This document shows positions 1 through 6,478 of a stretch of 28,712 nt of DNA, piece by piece. Where the stretch lies: the NCBI GenBank assembly GCA_037447235.1, contig JBBIHC010000013.1:1-28712 (forward strand). The letters run 5' to 3'. Origin of the DNA: JAVZJR01 sp037447235. Lineage in GTDB: Archaea; Micrarchaeota; Micrarchaeia; Anstonellales; Bilamarchaeaceae. The notes under the pieces were generated by a model. That model was not told where the DNA came from. It saw only the letters and a list, made by a program, of their open reading frames with translations, and did no database searches. Positions within the stretch are counted from its first letter, which is position 1. Every line of letters starts with the position of its first letter. A program made the translations under genes and the position numbers.

Positions 1-296
1 TTGCCTTCCCTGTGCTCAAGGACCGCAAAATCCCCCTCTTCCTGCACAAGCTCAACCGCATCAGCGTAGGCTGCAGTTTCATTGGAGATGGCAATTTGTT
101 CCTGCCCGCTCGCGTTCTGCTCGTCAAAAACCGGCAACTGCGCGCCGTCTTCCATTGGCGCATCAAAACGCAAAATGGCGCCAAAGTACAATAATGTTAT
201 CAGGACTGGCAGGATTATGAGCGGCATCAGGAAAACCTGCCGATGCCCCAAGTAATGCCCGCGCTCTGCAATGCAAGCCGATCTGCGACTGCTCAT
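1..296 (-). CDS. Membrane-anchored protein of unknown function, cut by the left edge
   Basis: An open frame reads leftward from ATG at 296 to the window edge with no stop (at least 98 codons). The N-terminus is basic and Cys/His-containing (MSSRRSACIAERGHYLGHRQ), followed by a hydrophobic segment at about residues 21-43 (VFLMPLIILPVLITLLYFGA), then an acidic, Gln/Glu-rich soluble part. This suggests a single-pass protein with a short cytoplasmic head. A TATA box centred about 27 bp upstream of the ATG fits a leaderless transcript and supports this start. I do not recognise the family, and the C-terminus is outside the window. The opposite-strand frame at 12-194 is a shadow of this gene. Confidence 0.6.
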   Translation of the reverse strand, partial: MSSRRSACIAERGHYLGHRQVFLMPLIILPVLITLLYFGAILRFDAPMEDGAQLPVFDEQNASGQEQIAISNETAAYADAVELVQEEGDFAVLEHREG

Positions 297-318
297 CGCA
301 TACTAATCTAGAATAATC

Positions 319-328
319 TTTATAAATC
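319..328 (-). promoter_or_regulatory. TATA box for the left-edge membrane protein gene
   Basis: On the minus strand the sequence reads ATTTATAAAG. Its centre lies about 27 bp upstream of the ATG at 296, the usual archaeal TATA-to-start-site distance, so the mRNA is probably leaderless. Confidence 0.55.
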
Positions 329-352
329 ATCTGCCTTTAAATCATCTGCCTT
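324..352. repeat. Two tandem copies of AAATCATCTGCCTT
   Basis: The 14-mer AAATCATCTGCCTT occurs at 324-337 and again at 339-352, a 15-bp period. It overlaps and lies just upstream of the leftward TATA box and about 40 bp before the EF-1A TATA box. It could be a regulator binding site or a small duplication. The repetition is seen directly; the role is inference. Confidence 0.5.
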
Positions 353-392
353 GGCACGATCTGAAACCAGCTTTTGGGAAAAAACAGAAAGC

Positions 393-402
393 TTTATAAA
401 AG
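393..402 (+). promoter_or_regulatory. TATA box for the EF-1A gene
   Basis: TTTATAAAAG lies about 80 bp upstream of the EF-1A start. Transcription would begin near 423-426, leaving a leader of about 50 nt that contains the strong ribosome binding site at 461-469. Confidence 0.6.
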
Positions 403-476
403 TTTTTTCTTAAACACAAATTACACCTTATTCTAATAAGGTAAAAAACGAAACGATTTGAGAGGAGGTATTGTAT

Positions 477-1748
477 ATGGCACAGAAAGAGCACCTGAAT
501 CTGGTCTTTATAGGCCATGTTGACAGTGGCAAGTCAACGAGCGTGGGCAGAATCCTTTACGAGACTGGCGCCATCTCTGAACAGGTTCTTGCGAGATTGA
601 AGGAGGAGGCGGCAAAACTCGGCAAGGCAACTTTCGAGTTTGCTTACGTGATGGACGACCTCAAGGAGGAACGTGAGCGTGGTGTTACCATTGATGTTGC
701 GCACAGGGAATTTGAAACCCAGAAATACCACTGCACCATCATAGACGCGCCGGGCCACAGGGACTTTATCAAGAATATGATTACCGGCACCAGCCAGGCT
801 GACGCGGCGGTGCTTGTCATTTCCGTGAAGGACGGCATCCAGCCGCAGACAAAAGAGCACGCCTTCCTTGCGAAGGTGCTTGGCGTGCCGCAGCTTGCAG
901 TCTCGTTGAACAAGATGGATGCGGTCAATTACAGCGAAGCGGAATGCAACAAGGTAAAAGCAGAGGCGGAAAAGCTCCTGAAGGGCATAGGCTATGACTT
1001 AAGCAAGGTCAAGTTTGTCCCGGTATCCGCCTATATGGGCGACAATGTTACGAAGAAATCTGGCAAAATGCCTTGGTACAACGGACCGACGCTTCTAGAA
1101 ATCATGGATAGTTTTGTCGTCCCGCCGAAACCGGTAGACAAGCCCCTGAGGCTGCCAATACAGGATGTTTTCATGATAACGGGCCACGGCACCGTGCCGG
1201 TCGGCAGGGTGGAAACAGGCGTCCTGAAGCCCAACGACCCGGTAATTGTGATGCCTTCCGGCGTAAAAGGCGAGGTAAAGAAAATAGAGATGCACCACAA
1301 GGAATTGCCGCAGGCTGTCCCGGGCGACAACATCGGATTCAACCTCAAGAACGTTGACAAGAAGGACATAAAAAAAGGCGACGTGATCGGGCCGACAAGC
1401 AGTCCACCGACTGTTGCCGCGGAATTCACCGCGCAGATAGTCGTCATCAACCACCCGACCGCAATCGCTGTCGGCTATACTCCGGTATTCCACATACACA
1501 CTGCGCAATTCGCAGGCAAGGTCATCGAGATAGTGGAAAAGAAGGACCCGAAAACCGGGCAGACCGCGCAGACAAAGCCGGACTTCATCAAGACCGGCGA
1601 TGTCGCTGTAGTAAAAGTGCAGCCGCTCAAGCCAGTGGTTGTTGAAAAATTCCAGAACTTTCCGCCGCTCGGAAGGTTTGCCATCAGGGACATGGGCCAG
1701 ACGGTTGCTGCGGGAGTCGTTCTTGACGTCAAGCCGAGAACACAATAA
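477..1748 (+). CDS. tuf: Translation elongation factor 1-alpha (EF-1A, archaeal EF-Tu)
   Basis: This GTPase delivers aminoacyl-tRNA to the ribosomal A site. The 423-residue protein has the G1 loop GHVDSGKST (13-21), G3 DAPGH (90-94) and G4 NKMD (145-148), then the two beta-barrel domains, giving full family length. An in-frame TTG exists at 471, but the ATG at 477 is preferred because AGAGGAGGT (461-469) sits seven bases before it and family members start with a similar short MAQK-type N-terminus. That GAGGAGGT site is a stronger Shine-Dalgarno match than the GGTG sites of most other genes here, in keeping with a very highly expressed protein. The gene is monocistronic by appearance, with its own TATA box and a T-rich tail downstream. 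It lies about 7 kb from the uS12-uS7-EF-2 cluster. Confidence 0.97.
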   Translation: MAQKEHLNLVFIGHVDSGKSTSVGRILYETGAISEQVLARLKEEAAKLGKATFEFAYVMDDLKEERERGVTIDVAHREFETQKYHCTIIDAPGHRDFIKNMITGTSQADAAVLVISVKDGIQPQTKEHAFLAKVLGVPQLAVSLNKMDAVNYSEAECNKVKAEAEKLLKGIGYDLSKVKFVPVSAYMGDNVTKKSGKMPWYNGPTLLEIMDSFVVPPKPVDKPLRLPIQDVFMITGHGTVPVGRVETGVLKPNDPVIVMPSGVKGEVKKIEMHHKELPQAVPGDNIGFNLKNVDKKDIKKGDVIGPTSSPPTVAAEFTAQIVVINHPTAIAVGYTPVFHIHTAQFAGKVIEIVEKKDPKTGQTAQTKPDFIKTGDVAVVKVQPLKPVVVEKFQNFPPLGRFAIRDMGQTVAAGVVLDVKPRTQ

Positions 1749-1750
1749 TC

Positions 1751-1781
1751 TTTTGGTTTTTTTCTTTTAGTTTTCTTTTTC
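1751..1781 (+). terminator. T-rich terminator after EF-1A
   Basis: Immediately after the EF-1A stop codon the coding strand carries several runs of T separated by one or two other bases, without a hairpin. Oligo-T tracts of this kind are the normal archaeal intrinsic termination signal. Confidence 0.6.
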
Positions 1782-1805
1782 TATATTAGACTGGATTTCG
1801 CAATA

Positions 1806-1815
1806 TTTATAAAAG
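1806..1815 (+). promoter_or_regulatory. TATA box, leaderless promoter of the 1835 gene
   Basis: TTTATAAAAG is centred about 25 bp before the ATG at 1835, and no ribosome binding site is visible. This arrangement fits a leaderless transcript. Confidence 0.6.
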
Positions 1816-1834
1816 ATAGTCTACATATCCTAAC

Positions 1835-2410
1835 ATGGATGTAATCGTTGAAAGCGCTCAAAGGATGAGGGTTTCGCATTCCAATTTGTTAAATCTTGTG
1901 ATTTTGTCAATCATCGCGGTCGCCTCGATTGGAGCCATGTTGTGGCTGTGGCAAACCGAACCTCTTTTTGCCGGGCTTGCGGGCATATTTTTAATAGCAG
2001 CCCTCATTGGCATTGCAACAATAAACAGCCTTAATATCGTGCTTGACAAAACCGGCCAGTGCAGTTTTACGATAGCAAGCATCATAAAAAAGGAGACTGC
2101 GTCTTTTGGGATAAAGGATGTCGATAAGGTCCAATTTGAGGTATTTAGAAGCACAAGGGTCAGGACACCGGGCGGCAAGCAGGTTTCTTTCAGAAGAAGA
2201 CGGATGTCCGTTTCTTATACAATTGCGCTGTTGCTCAGGGACGGCCGTGTTTTGTCATATGAATATGCGCCTTCAGCGACCCTTTTGCAGGAAAAAGAAT
2301 TTGAAAAAGCAAAAAAAATTGCAGATTTCATTGGCGTCCCGTTGGAGCAGGTCAAGCCACCAAGCATAGAAGACATTGCAAAAGTATTTCAAAGCGGGGG
2401 CCAGATTTAG
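1835..2410 (+). CDS. Small two-helix membrane protein with a PH-like cytoplasmic domain
   Basis: The 191-residue product has two hydrophobic segments (about 19-38 and 43-63) forming a hairpin. They are followed by a beta-rich soluble domain in which strands alternate with a very basic turn near 107-124 (TRVRTPGGKQ, then FRRRRM). An amphipathic helix (about 148-165) and a short tail complete it. The two-TM plus PH-like beta domain layout recalls small bacterial and archaeal membrane proteins of unknown function, but I cannot name a family. It has its own leaderless-type promoter and stands alone between EF-1A and a convergent regulator gene. Confidence 0.7.
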   Translation: MDVIVESAQRMRVSHSNLLNLVILSIIAVASIGAMLWLWQTEPLFAGLAGIFLIAALIGIATINSLNIVLDKTGQCSFTIASIIKKETASFGIKDVDKVQFEVFRSTRVRTPGGKQVSFRRRRMSVSYTIALLLRDGRVLSYEYAPSATLLQEKEFEKAKKIADFIGVPLEQVKPPSIEDIAKVFQSGGQI

Positions 2411-2494
2411 TTTTGTTTTGCAGCAATAGGTCGGAGTGCAACTGACTTATGACATGCAAAAAACCTCTCAAAAAACCAAAATGCAAAAAAAAGT

Positions 2495-2645
2495 AAAAAG
2501 AGCCGCGTTTTTTGGGTGATGTGGGAGGAGTTCACGCGACTCTTTTCGCCTTGCCTTTGTTAACGCAATGGCAAGGGCGACAGCCAAATAATAAAAATAG
2601 GGGGTTGAGAGGCGGGAGTTTTGGCTTGTCGCCCCTTGCCGTACT
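2495..2645 (-). ncRNA. Candidate structured RNA downstream of the winged-helix gene
   Basis: No convincing coding frame fills 2411-2659, but the stretch holds several inverted repeats. Arms at 2570-2585 and 2623-2640 pair over 16 bp with two single-base bulges. The first arm can instead pair with 2547-2555 (nine bp, one bulge), so the two hairpins are mutually exclusive. A third stem pairs 2499-2507 with 2535-2543 (4+4 bp around one mismatch). Read on the minus strand, these are followed by runs of T (2510-2460), which suggests a minus-strand RNA or 3' UTR ending in an oligo-T terminator. The minus-strand loop of the third stem contains CTCCTCCC and ATCACCC. I see no match to RNase P, SRP or 5S RNA. 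Confidence 0.4.
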
Positions 2646-2659
2646 TAATAAGCGAAATA

Positions 2660-3100
2660 TCAAAGGAAGAAAAAAACTTTCTTCCCGACCTGTCTTTTCC
2701 TGACGAGCCCGAGCTCGCAAAGCCGGTTCAGCCTGGACGAAGCGGCGTTCTTTCCCTTGTAGTTGAACTTTGCGCGGACATCCTCCGCGGTCACCTTTCC
2801 GGCTTCCCTGATGAACGCGATTATCTTCTCGTCTATCTCAGGCACCATCAGCTCGCCCGGCTCTTCCGGAACCGTGCCGAGCTTTTGCTCGAGCGACTCT
2901 ATCTTTGCAAGCAGGTTCTTGAGTATCCTGTTCGTGTTCTCCCGTTCCTCAAGCAGCTTGTAGACCAGCTCGCCAAGCACGACCGGATCCCTGAATTTTT
3001 GCGCGTTCTCCTGCAAGTCCCGGTCTATCTCGTACCTTAGGCTGCCGTCTGAGTCCTGCCTGCCGTTAGGTTTATATAGTTTGTCCTTATTATCATCCAT
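2660..3100 (-). CDS. Winged-helix DNA-binding protein with a coiled-coil region
   Basis: The 146-residue protein has a charged N-terminus and a long helical, coiled-coil-like segment (about 38-75, rich in Leu, Glu and Lys). Its C-terminal winged-helix domain (about 88-146) includes IDEKIIAFIREAGKVTAEDV, a recognition-helix region with SSRLNRLCELGLV, and a beta wing RKRQVGKKVFFFL. This architecture fits a small archaeal transcription regulator. The ATG at 3100 is chosen because GGTGATC (3104-3110) lies just upstream. An ATG at 3160 would add 20 residues and lies inside the TCATG repeat region. The gene is divergent from the helical protein/PIN/ERCC4 cluster and may regulate it or itself through the repeats between them. 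The regulatory link is inference. Confidence 0.7.
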   Translation of the reverse strand: MDDNKDKLYKPNGRQDSDGSLRYEIDRDLQENAQKFRDPVVLGELVYKLLEERENTNRILKNLLAKIESLEQKLGTVPEEPGELMVPEIDEKIIAFIREAGKVTAEDVRAKFNYKGKNAASSRLNRLCELGLVRKRQVGKKVFFFL

Positions 3101-3156
3101 ATTGATCACCGGCCCGTGCGGCTTTTTTGCCGTACGATCGGAATGTTGCAATAGTG

Positions 3157-3185
3157 TCATGCAACTATCATGATATAATCATGAT
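3157..3185. promoter_or_regulatory. Candidate operator: three TCATG elements at exact 11-bp spacing
   Basis: TCATG begins at 3157, 3168 and 3179, each 11 bp apart. The second and third sit inside the perfect palindrome ATCATGAT (3167-3174 and 3178-3185). The block lies directly beside the TATA element at 3190-3197, in the divergent promoter region of the winged-helix gene. Eleven-base phasing puts the sites on one face of the helix, as expected for cooperative dimer binding. Confidence 0.55.
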
Positions 3186-3189
3186 ACAA

Positions 3190-3197
3190 TTTATAAA
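3190..3197. promoter_or_regulatory. TATA box in the divergent intergenic region
   Basis: TTTATAAA is self-complementary and could serve either direction. To the right it predicts a start site near 3217-3220, at the TTG start proposed for the helical protein. To the left it predicts a start near 3165, inside the TCATG operator and about 65 nt before the regulator ATG at 3100. Confidence 0.5.
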
Positions 3198-3218
3198 CCT
3201 TTGCATTGTGGTGGTGGA

Positions 3219-3761
3219 TTGGTCTTTCATACTCTCATATCCGCATTATACAGCAATTTTAAGAAAAAGAACGAAAAAAAGCTGAGAAAAACGGGCGATG
3301 ATTTTCTGTCAGAGGCGATAATGAGGAACAGCAGGCTGTTCTTCGAGTTCAGCGTAATCGCCTATGTCCTTTCCAAGATTCTTTCCAAGCCGCGCTTCCT
3401 TACCGATAAGTACGAAAAGGAGCTGGCAAAAATAGAAAACCTGCTGAAACAGATTGAGGCCGGCGTGGGCAAAAAAACCGACGAGGAATTCCTGGATTTG
3501 ATAAAAAAGATAGAGGTAATAATAAACTCTATGGAAGCTGAAGACAGGAGGTTTTTCATCGGACTTCTCACAAAAGGCAGGCTAAAAAGCGCGGCAACGA
3601 TGTATGCAAAAGGGGTCTCGCTCGGCCTGGTCGCTGAAATAAGCGGTGCCGGGCAGCAGGAGATACAGAAATACGCCGGCGACAGCATGATGTTCGACCG
3701 CCTGAAAGAGGAGATGGACATAAGGGAGCGGATTAAAAAGGCAAGAAAGCTGATGGAGTAG
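3219..3761 (+). CDS. Helical protein paired with a PIN-domain protein (possible antitoxin-like partner)
   Basis: The product (about 180 residues) is almost entirely alpha-helical and charged. It has a coiled-coil-like stretch near residues 60-105 (ELAKIENLLKQIEAGVGKK and following) and a C-terminal part, GLVAEISGAGQQEIQKYAG, that resembles a small helix-turn-helix or DNA-contact segment. The start is uncertain. TTG at 3219 fits the TATA box at 3190-3197 and follows GGTGG, but the spacing is tight; TTG at 3201 and later codons are alternatives. The gene is separated by only eight bases from the PIN-domain gene, so the two are surely co-transcribed. The pairing resembles toxin-antitoxin modules, but I do not recognise the family and the function is inference. 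Confidence 0.6.
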   Translation: MVFHTLISALYSNFKKKNEKKLRKTGDDFLSEAIMRNSRLFFEFSVIAYVLSKILSKPRFLTDKYEKELAKIENLLKQIEAGVGKKTDEEFLDLIKKIEVIINSMEAEDRRFFIGLLTKGRLKSAATMYAKGVSLGLVAEISGAGQQEIQKYAGDSMMFDRLKEEMDIRERIKKARKLME

Positions 3762-3769
3762 ATGGTGCT

Positions 3770-4456
3770 ATGCAAAAAAGGTATGTCGTTTGCGACTCAG
3801 GCTCGCTCATAACCCTCACTTCTTCCTGCACGTGCGACCTTCTTTATTTCTTCAACAAAAAGTTCGGCTTTCAGTTCGCCATTTCGCCCGGTGTTGAGGA
3901 GGAGATAGTCCTTTACCCGCTACGGAAGGGCATAAAAAAGTACATGCAGTCGGCGCTGCGCCTGAAAAGGGCGATAGAGGACAAGGTGCTGACTGTGGTG
4001 GGCGTTGATGACATTGCAAGAGAGAGGGAGCGCCTTCTTGAAATTGGAAACAGCATCCTGTATGCGCGGGGCAAGCCTATACACCTGATTGACATTGGCG
4101 AAACTGAGACAATTGCCCTGGCGAAGGAAATCGGCGCGCAGACAATCCTAATGGACGAGCGGACCACCCGGATGCTGATAGAGGCGCCATTCAGGCTAAA
4201 GGAGCACCTTGAGGAAGAGCTGCACATCAACATAATGGTGAACAAGACGAACCTGGCGGAATTTTCAAAATATTCCGAGGGGCTGACGGTGCTGAGAAGC
4301 AGTGAACTGCTGGTCCTTGCGTATGAAAACGGATTTTTCAGCAAGTACGGGGACCTTGAGAAGGAGATGCTTGAGGCAACGCTTTACGCTTTCAGGTTCA
4401 GCGGCTGCAGCATAAGCTTTGGCGAGATTACCTCCTATGTCCGGTGGGAAGAGTGA
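3770..4456 (+). CDS. PIN-domain protein, probable endoribonuclease
   Basis: PIN domains are Mg/Mn-dependent RNases with a cluster of acidic residues. In this 228-residue protein the expected positions are present: VCDSGSLITL near the N-terminus (D9, S11), an acidic helix GVEEEIV (E43-E45), IDIGETETIALA (D108, E111, E113) and ILMDERTTR (D129). The C-terminal 90 residues form an extra helical extension beyond the usual 130-150 residue VapC fold. A GGTG site (3764-3767) precedes the ATG. The gene lies between a helical protein that could be its antitoxin or partner and an ERCC4-type nuclease whose start overlaps its stop (GTGA). The PIN assignment rests on motif spacing; the target is unknown. 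Confidence 0.7.
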   Translation: MQKRYVVCDSGSLITLTSSCTCDLLYFFNKKFGFQFAISPGVEEEIVLYPLRKGIKKYMQSALRLKRAIEDKVLTVVGVDDIARERERLLEIGNSILYARGKPIHLIDIGETETIALAKEIGAQTILMDERTTRMLIEAPFRLKEHLEEELHINIMVNKTNLAEFSKYSEGLTVLRSSELLVLAYENGFFSKYGDLEKEMLEATLYAFRFSGCSISFGEITSYVRWEE

Positions 4457-5112
4457 GCGGGGAGAAGCGGCCGAAAATAATCGCGGACCATCGCGAGCCG
4501 GAACTTATTATCAGGGCATTGGGGGGAATGGGCGCGGAAATTGAAATAAGGCAGCTGGAAGTTGGCGACTTCCTGTGCTCTGAAAACATCGCAGTGGAAA
4601 GAAAATCCGCTGAAGATTTTGAAGTCTCCATAATTGACGGCAGGCTCTTCAAGCAGGTGCAGAATATCCTTGAAAACTTTTCACGGCCGGTGCTCATCGT
4701 TGAAGGAAAACCCGAAAAGGAGATAATACGCAGGGAGGCGCTTATGGGCGCTTATGCGGCGGTAATATCGGACTTCGGAGTGCCGGTGTTCTTCACTAAG
4801 GATACGGAAGAAACGGCAGAGGTTATTTTTCATCTGGCAAAGCACGCTCAGCTTGCCAAGCCGCTTTCCCTGTCCGTCTTCGCCAAAAGAAAGACGCTCA
4901 CCCCGTCACAGCACCAGAGGGGAATTGTTGAAACGCTGCCTATGGTCGGTCCGAAGCTCGCCCGCGCGCTGCTGGCGCATTTCGGTTCAGTGCGTGCAGT
5001 AATGAACGCTGGCGCTGAAGAGCTGCAGCAGGTTGAAAAGCTCGGCGAAAAAAAGGCGAAGATAATCCGCTCATTAATCGATTACCAGTACAAGCCTGAA
5101 GAAGATCCTTGA
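4453..5112 (+). CDS. XPF/ERCC4-family structure-specific endonuclease with HhH tail
   Basis: The 219-residue protein has an ERCC4 nuclease domain (about 7-140) with the catalytic set ADHRE (D12, E15), GDF (D39) and ERKSAEDF (E49-R50-K51, D55). A tandem helix-hairpin-helix domain follows (about 155-215, ETLPMVGPKLARALLAHFGS and VEKLGEKKAKIIRSL). This equals the nuclease half of archaeal Hef/XPF without a helicase. Such proteins act as dimers that cut branched DNA near forks and flaps. An upstream GTG at 4444 exists, but GTG at 4453 is preferred. It overlaps the previous stop as GTGA and follows GGTGGG (4443-4448). Co-transcription with the PIN gene is likely. Confidence 0.9.
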   Translation: MSGEKRPKIIADHREPELIIRALGGMGAEIEIRQLEVGDFLCSENIAVERKSAEDFEVSIIDGRLFKQVQNILENFSRPVLIVEGKPEKEIIRREALMGAYAAVISDFGVPVFFTKDTEETAEVIFHLAKHAQLAKPLSLSVFAKRKTLTPSQHQRGIVETLPMVGPKLARALLAHFGSVRAVMNAGAEELQQVEKLGEKKAKIIRSLIDYQYKPEEDP

Positions 5113-5142
5113 GAATGGCCGTGCGCGTTATAAATAATAACA

Positions 5143-6123
5143 TCATCGCTCGAGTACCCATCCGCACTGCTCGTCTTCCTTCCAGAAGCCGAAAACAAAA
5201 AGCTTGAGGTAGCCAAGATAAGGCACCCTTGCGATTACCTTGCCGCGGACATTTTCTCCTGAAGGGGGAAAATTCCCTTTTCCAAGATAATAGTCATATG
5301 TCTGGCTATCCAGCACGGGGTTGTTGTCCCCGCCGGTCAGGTAATAAGTCTCATTCCCGACTCTTATCCTTGCAACCGCCCGGTGCACTATGTCGCCAAC
5401 GACGCTGTATAAATCAGCAGGCCTTGGGGAATAGACTATTATGTCTGAGTTTTTGTCAGCCATCCGCACCCTCTGCCCCTTTATCTCAGCATAATCAAGG
5501 CACCGCGTCTTCCCGGTTATCTGCGTGCCGATATACCGGACATCGCAGACCTTGTAATGGTAAACGGCAGGGCCGGCATATTCCGTAAATCCCTCTTCGC
5601 CTGCAAGATAGGCATTGCAGATTTCCTCGCCCCTGTGGTAATGGCAATAGCTGTTAAAAGGCTTGTCAAATGTGTAGTTTCTGCCGTTGTAGGGAACGAC
5701 AAAAGGGCCGTTCACCATGCTTTCAAGCTCGTCCGTCGTCATCTCTATTTCAGGCGCGCTTATGGCGCTTCCCTGGACGATGACGAAATCTCCTCTTTGC
5801 AATTCATTGAGCATGCTGCACGAAACCACCGCGGATATGGGCGTGCCGGTGTTCAGCAGGAATTGCGCGCCGAACCATACCGCGAGCGCGACGATTACCG
5901 CGATTAGGGTGTCTGCGAGCTCGTTTTTCCACCCGTGCTTTTTCACCCCTTCGCGGACTTCCATGCCGACCAATAGCATCATTTCAACGAATATCGCCAT
6001 TCCGGCAAGCAGGTCAAGCCCCGGCTGGCCGGGCAGAACCATCTTGGCAAGCACATAAACAAAAAGAGTGGCCAGCACAAGCATTAGGCCGCTGTTTTTT
6101 TTGAGCTCTTCCCGGATGTCCAT
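5143..6123 (-). CDS. Signal peptidase I (archaeal S26 type) with extra N-terminal helices and a central insert
   Basis: The enzyme cleaves signal peptides from secreted proteins at the outer membrane face. The 326-residue protein has three predicted membrane segments (about 13-30, 37-54, 70-90), then the catalytic box SCSM (S101-M104, nucleophile probably S103). GDIVHR follows with H247, the His of the archaeal/ER-type Ser-His centre, and then GGDNNPVLD (264-272). Between the Ser and His boxes is a long, Tyr- and Cys-rich insert (about 120-225; C160, C169, C193, C208). Most archaeal homologues are shorter with one N-terminal helix. The ATG at 6123 follows GGTGCG, eight bases after the rpoL stop, so it is probably co-transcribed with rpoL. 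Confidence 0.88.
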   Translation of the reverse strand: MDIREELKKNSGLMLVLATLFVYVLAKMVLPGQPGLDLLAGMAIFVEMMLLVGMEVREGVKKHGWKNELADTLIAVIVALAVWFGAQFLLNTGTPISAVVSCSMLNELQRGDFVIVQGSAISAPEIEMTTDELESMVNGPFVVPYNGRNYTFDKPFNSYCHYHRGEEICNAYLAGEEGFTEYAGPAVYHYKVCDVRYIGTQITGKTRCLDYAEIKGQRVRMADKNSDIIVYSPRPADLYSVVGDIVHRAVARIRVGNETYYLTGGDNNPVLDSQTYDYYLGKGNFPPSGENVRGKVIARVPYLGYLKLFVFGFWKEDEQCGWVLER

Positions 6124-6131
6124 CGCACCAG

Positions 6132-6407
6132 CTATTTCACAAGCTGCTGAAACTTTTTCTTGAAATCCTCGGTCTCGCCCTCTATTTCCTTCAGGGCTTT
6201 CAGCGTGACACTGGCCGCGTTTTCCGATTTTGTCCTTACTATGAGTTTCTGGACATCCACCAGCGGATGCTCTTTTTTTGTGGCTGCAAACTCAACGCCC
6301 GGAGTCTCGTTCAATTTTTCCACCAGATAACAAAGCAGCGAGGTATCAATGCCGGTGATCTCCATTTCTATCTGGTTTTTTTCTTTTACAAGAAATCTGA
6401 CTGCCAT
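6132..6407 (-). CDS. rpoL: RNA polymerase subunit L (Rpo11, Rpb11 homologue)
   Basis: Subunit L pairs with subunit D to nucleate RNA polymerase assembly, as the alpha dimer does in bacteria. The 91-residue product has the family pattern: ITGIDTSLLCYLVEKLNE in the position of the usual DHTL..L..L helix, then GVEFAATKKEHPL in place of VxfAxYxxxHPL, then a strand ending in RTKSENAA. The open frame extends upstream to 6452, but the ATG at 6407 is chosen because GGTGG (6413-6417) precedes it by four bases and MAVRFLVKEK fits the family N-terminus. The helix normally starting DHT reads DTS here. It lies between thiI and signal peptidase, not near other polymerase genes. Confidence 0.9.
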   Translation of the reverse strand: MAVRFLVKEKNQIEMEITGIDTSLLCYLVEKLNETPGVEFAATKKEHPLVDVQKLIVRTKSENAASVTLKALKEIEGETEDFKKKFQQLVK

Positions 6408-6468
6408 TTTTCCACCATCTGAAAAGCAAATCTTATTTTTACTGCACAACAAACATTACATAGCAAAC

Positions 6469-6478
6469 ATTATAAAGA
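6469..6478 (-). promoter_or_regulatory. Possible TATA box for rpoL-signal peptidase
   Basis: CTTTATAATG-like sequence on the minus strand overlaps the thiI stop codon, about 65 bp before the rpoL ATG. It could give rpoL and the signal peptidase gene their own promoter within the minus-strand cluster. Confidence 0.4.

Noticed and set aside
12..194. Sixty-codon plus-strand frame at the left edge
   Set aside because: It is antisense to the open minus-strand membrane-protein frame, which has a TATA box and a clear hydrophobic segment.
2512..2720. Short frames on both strands in the 2411-2659 gap
   Set aside because: Their products are low-complexity with no ribosome binding site or promoter, and the region is better explained by inverted repeats.
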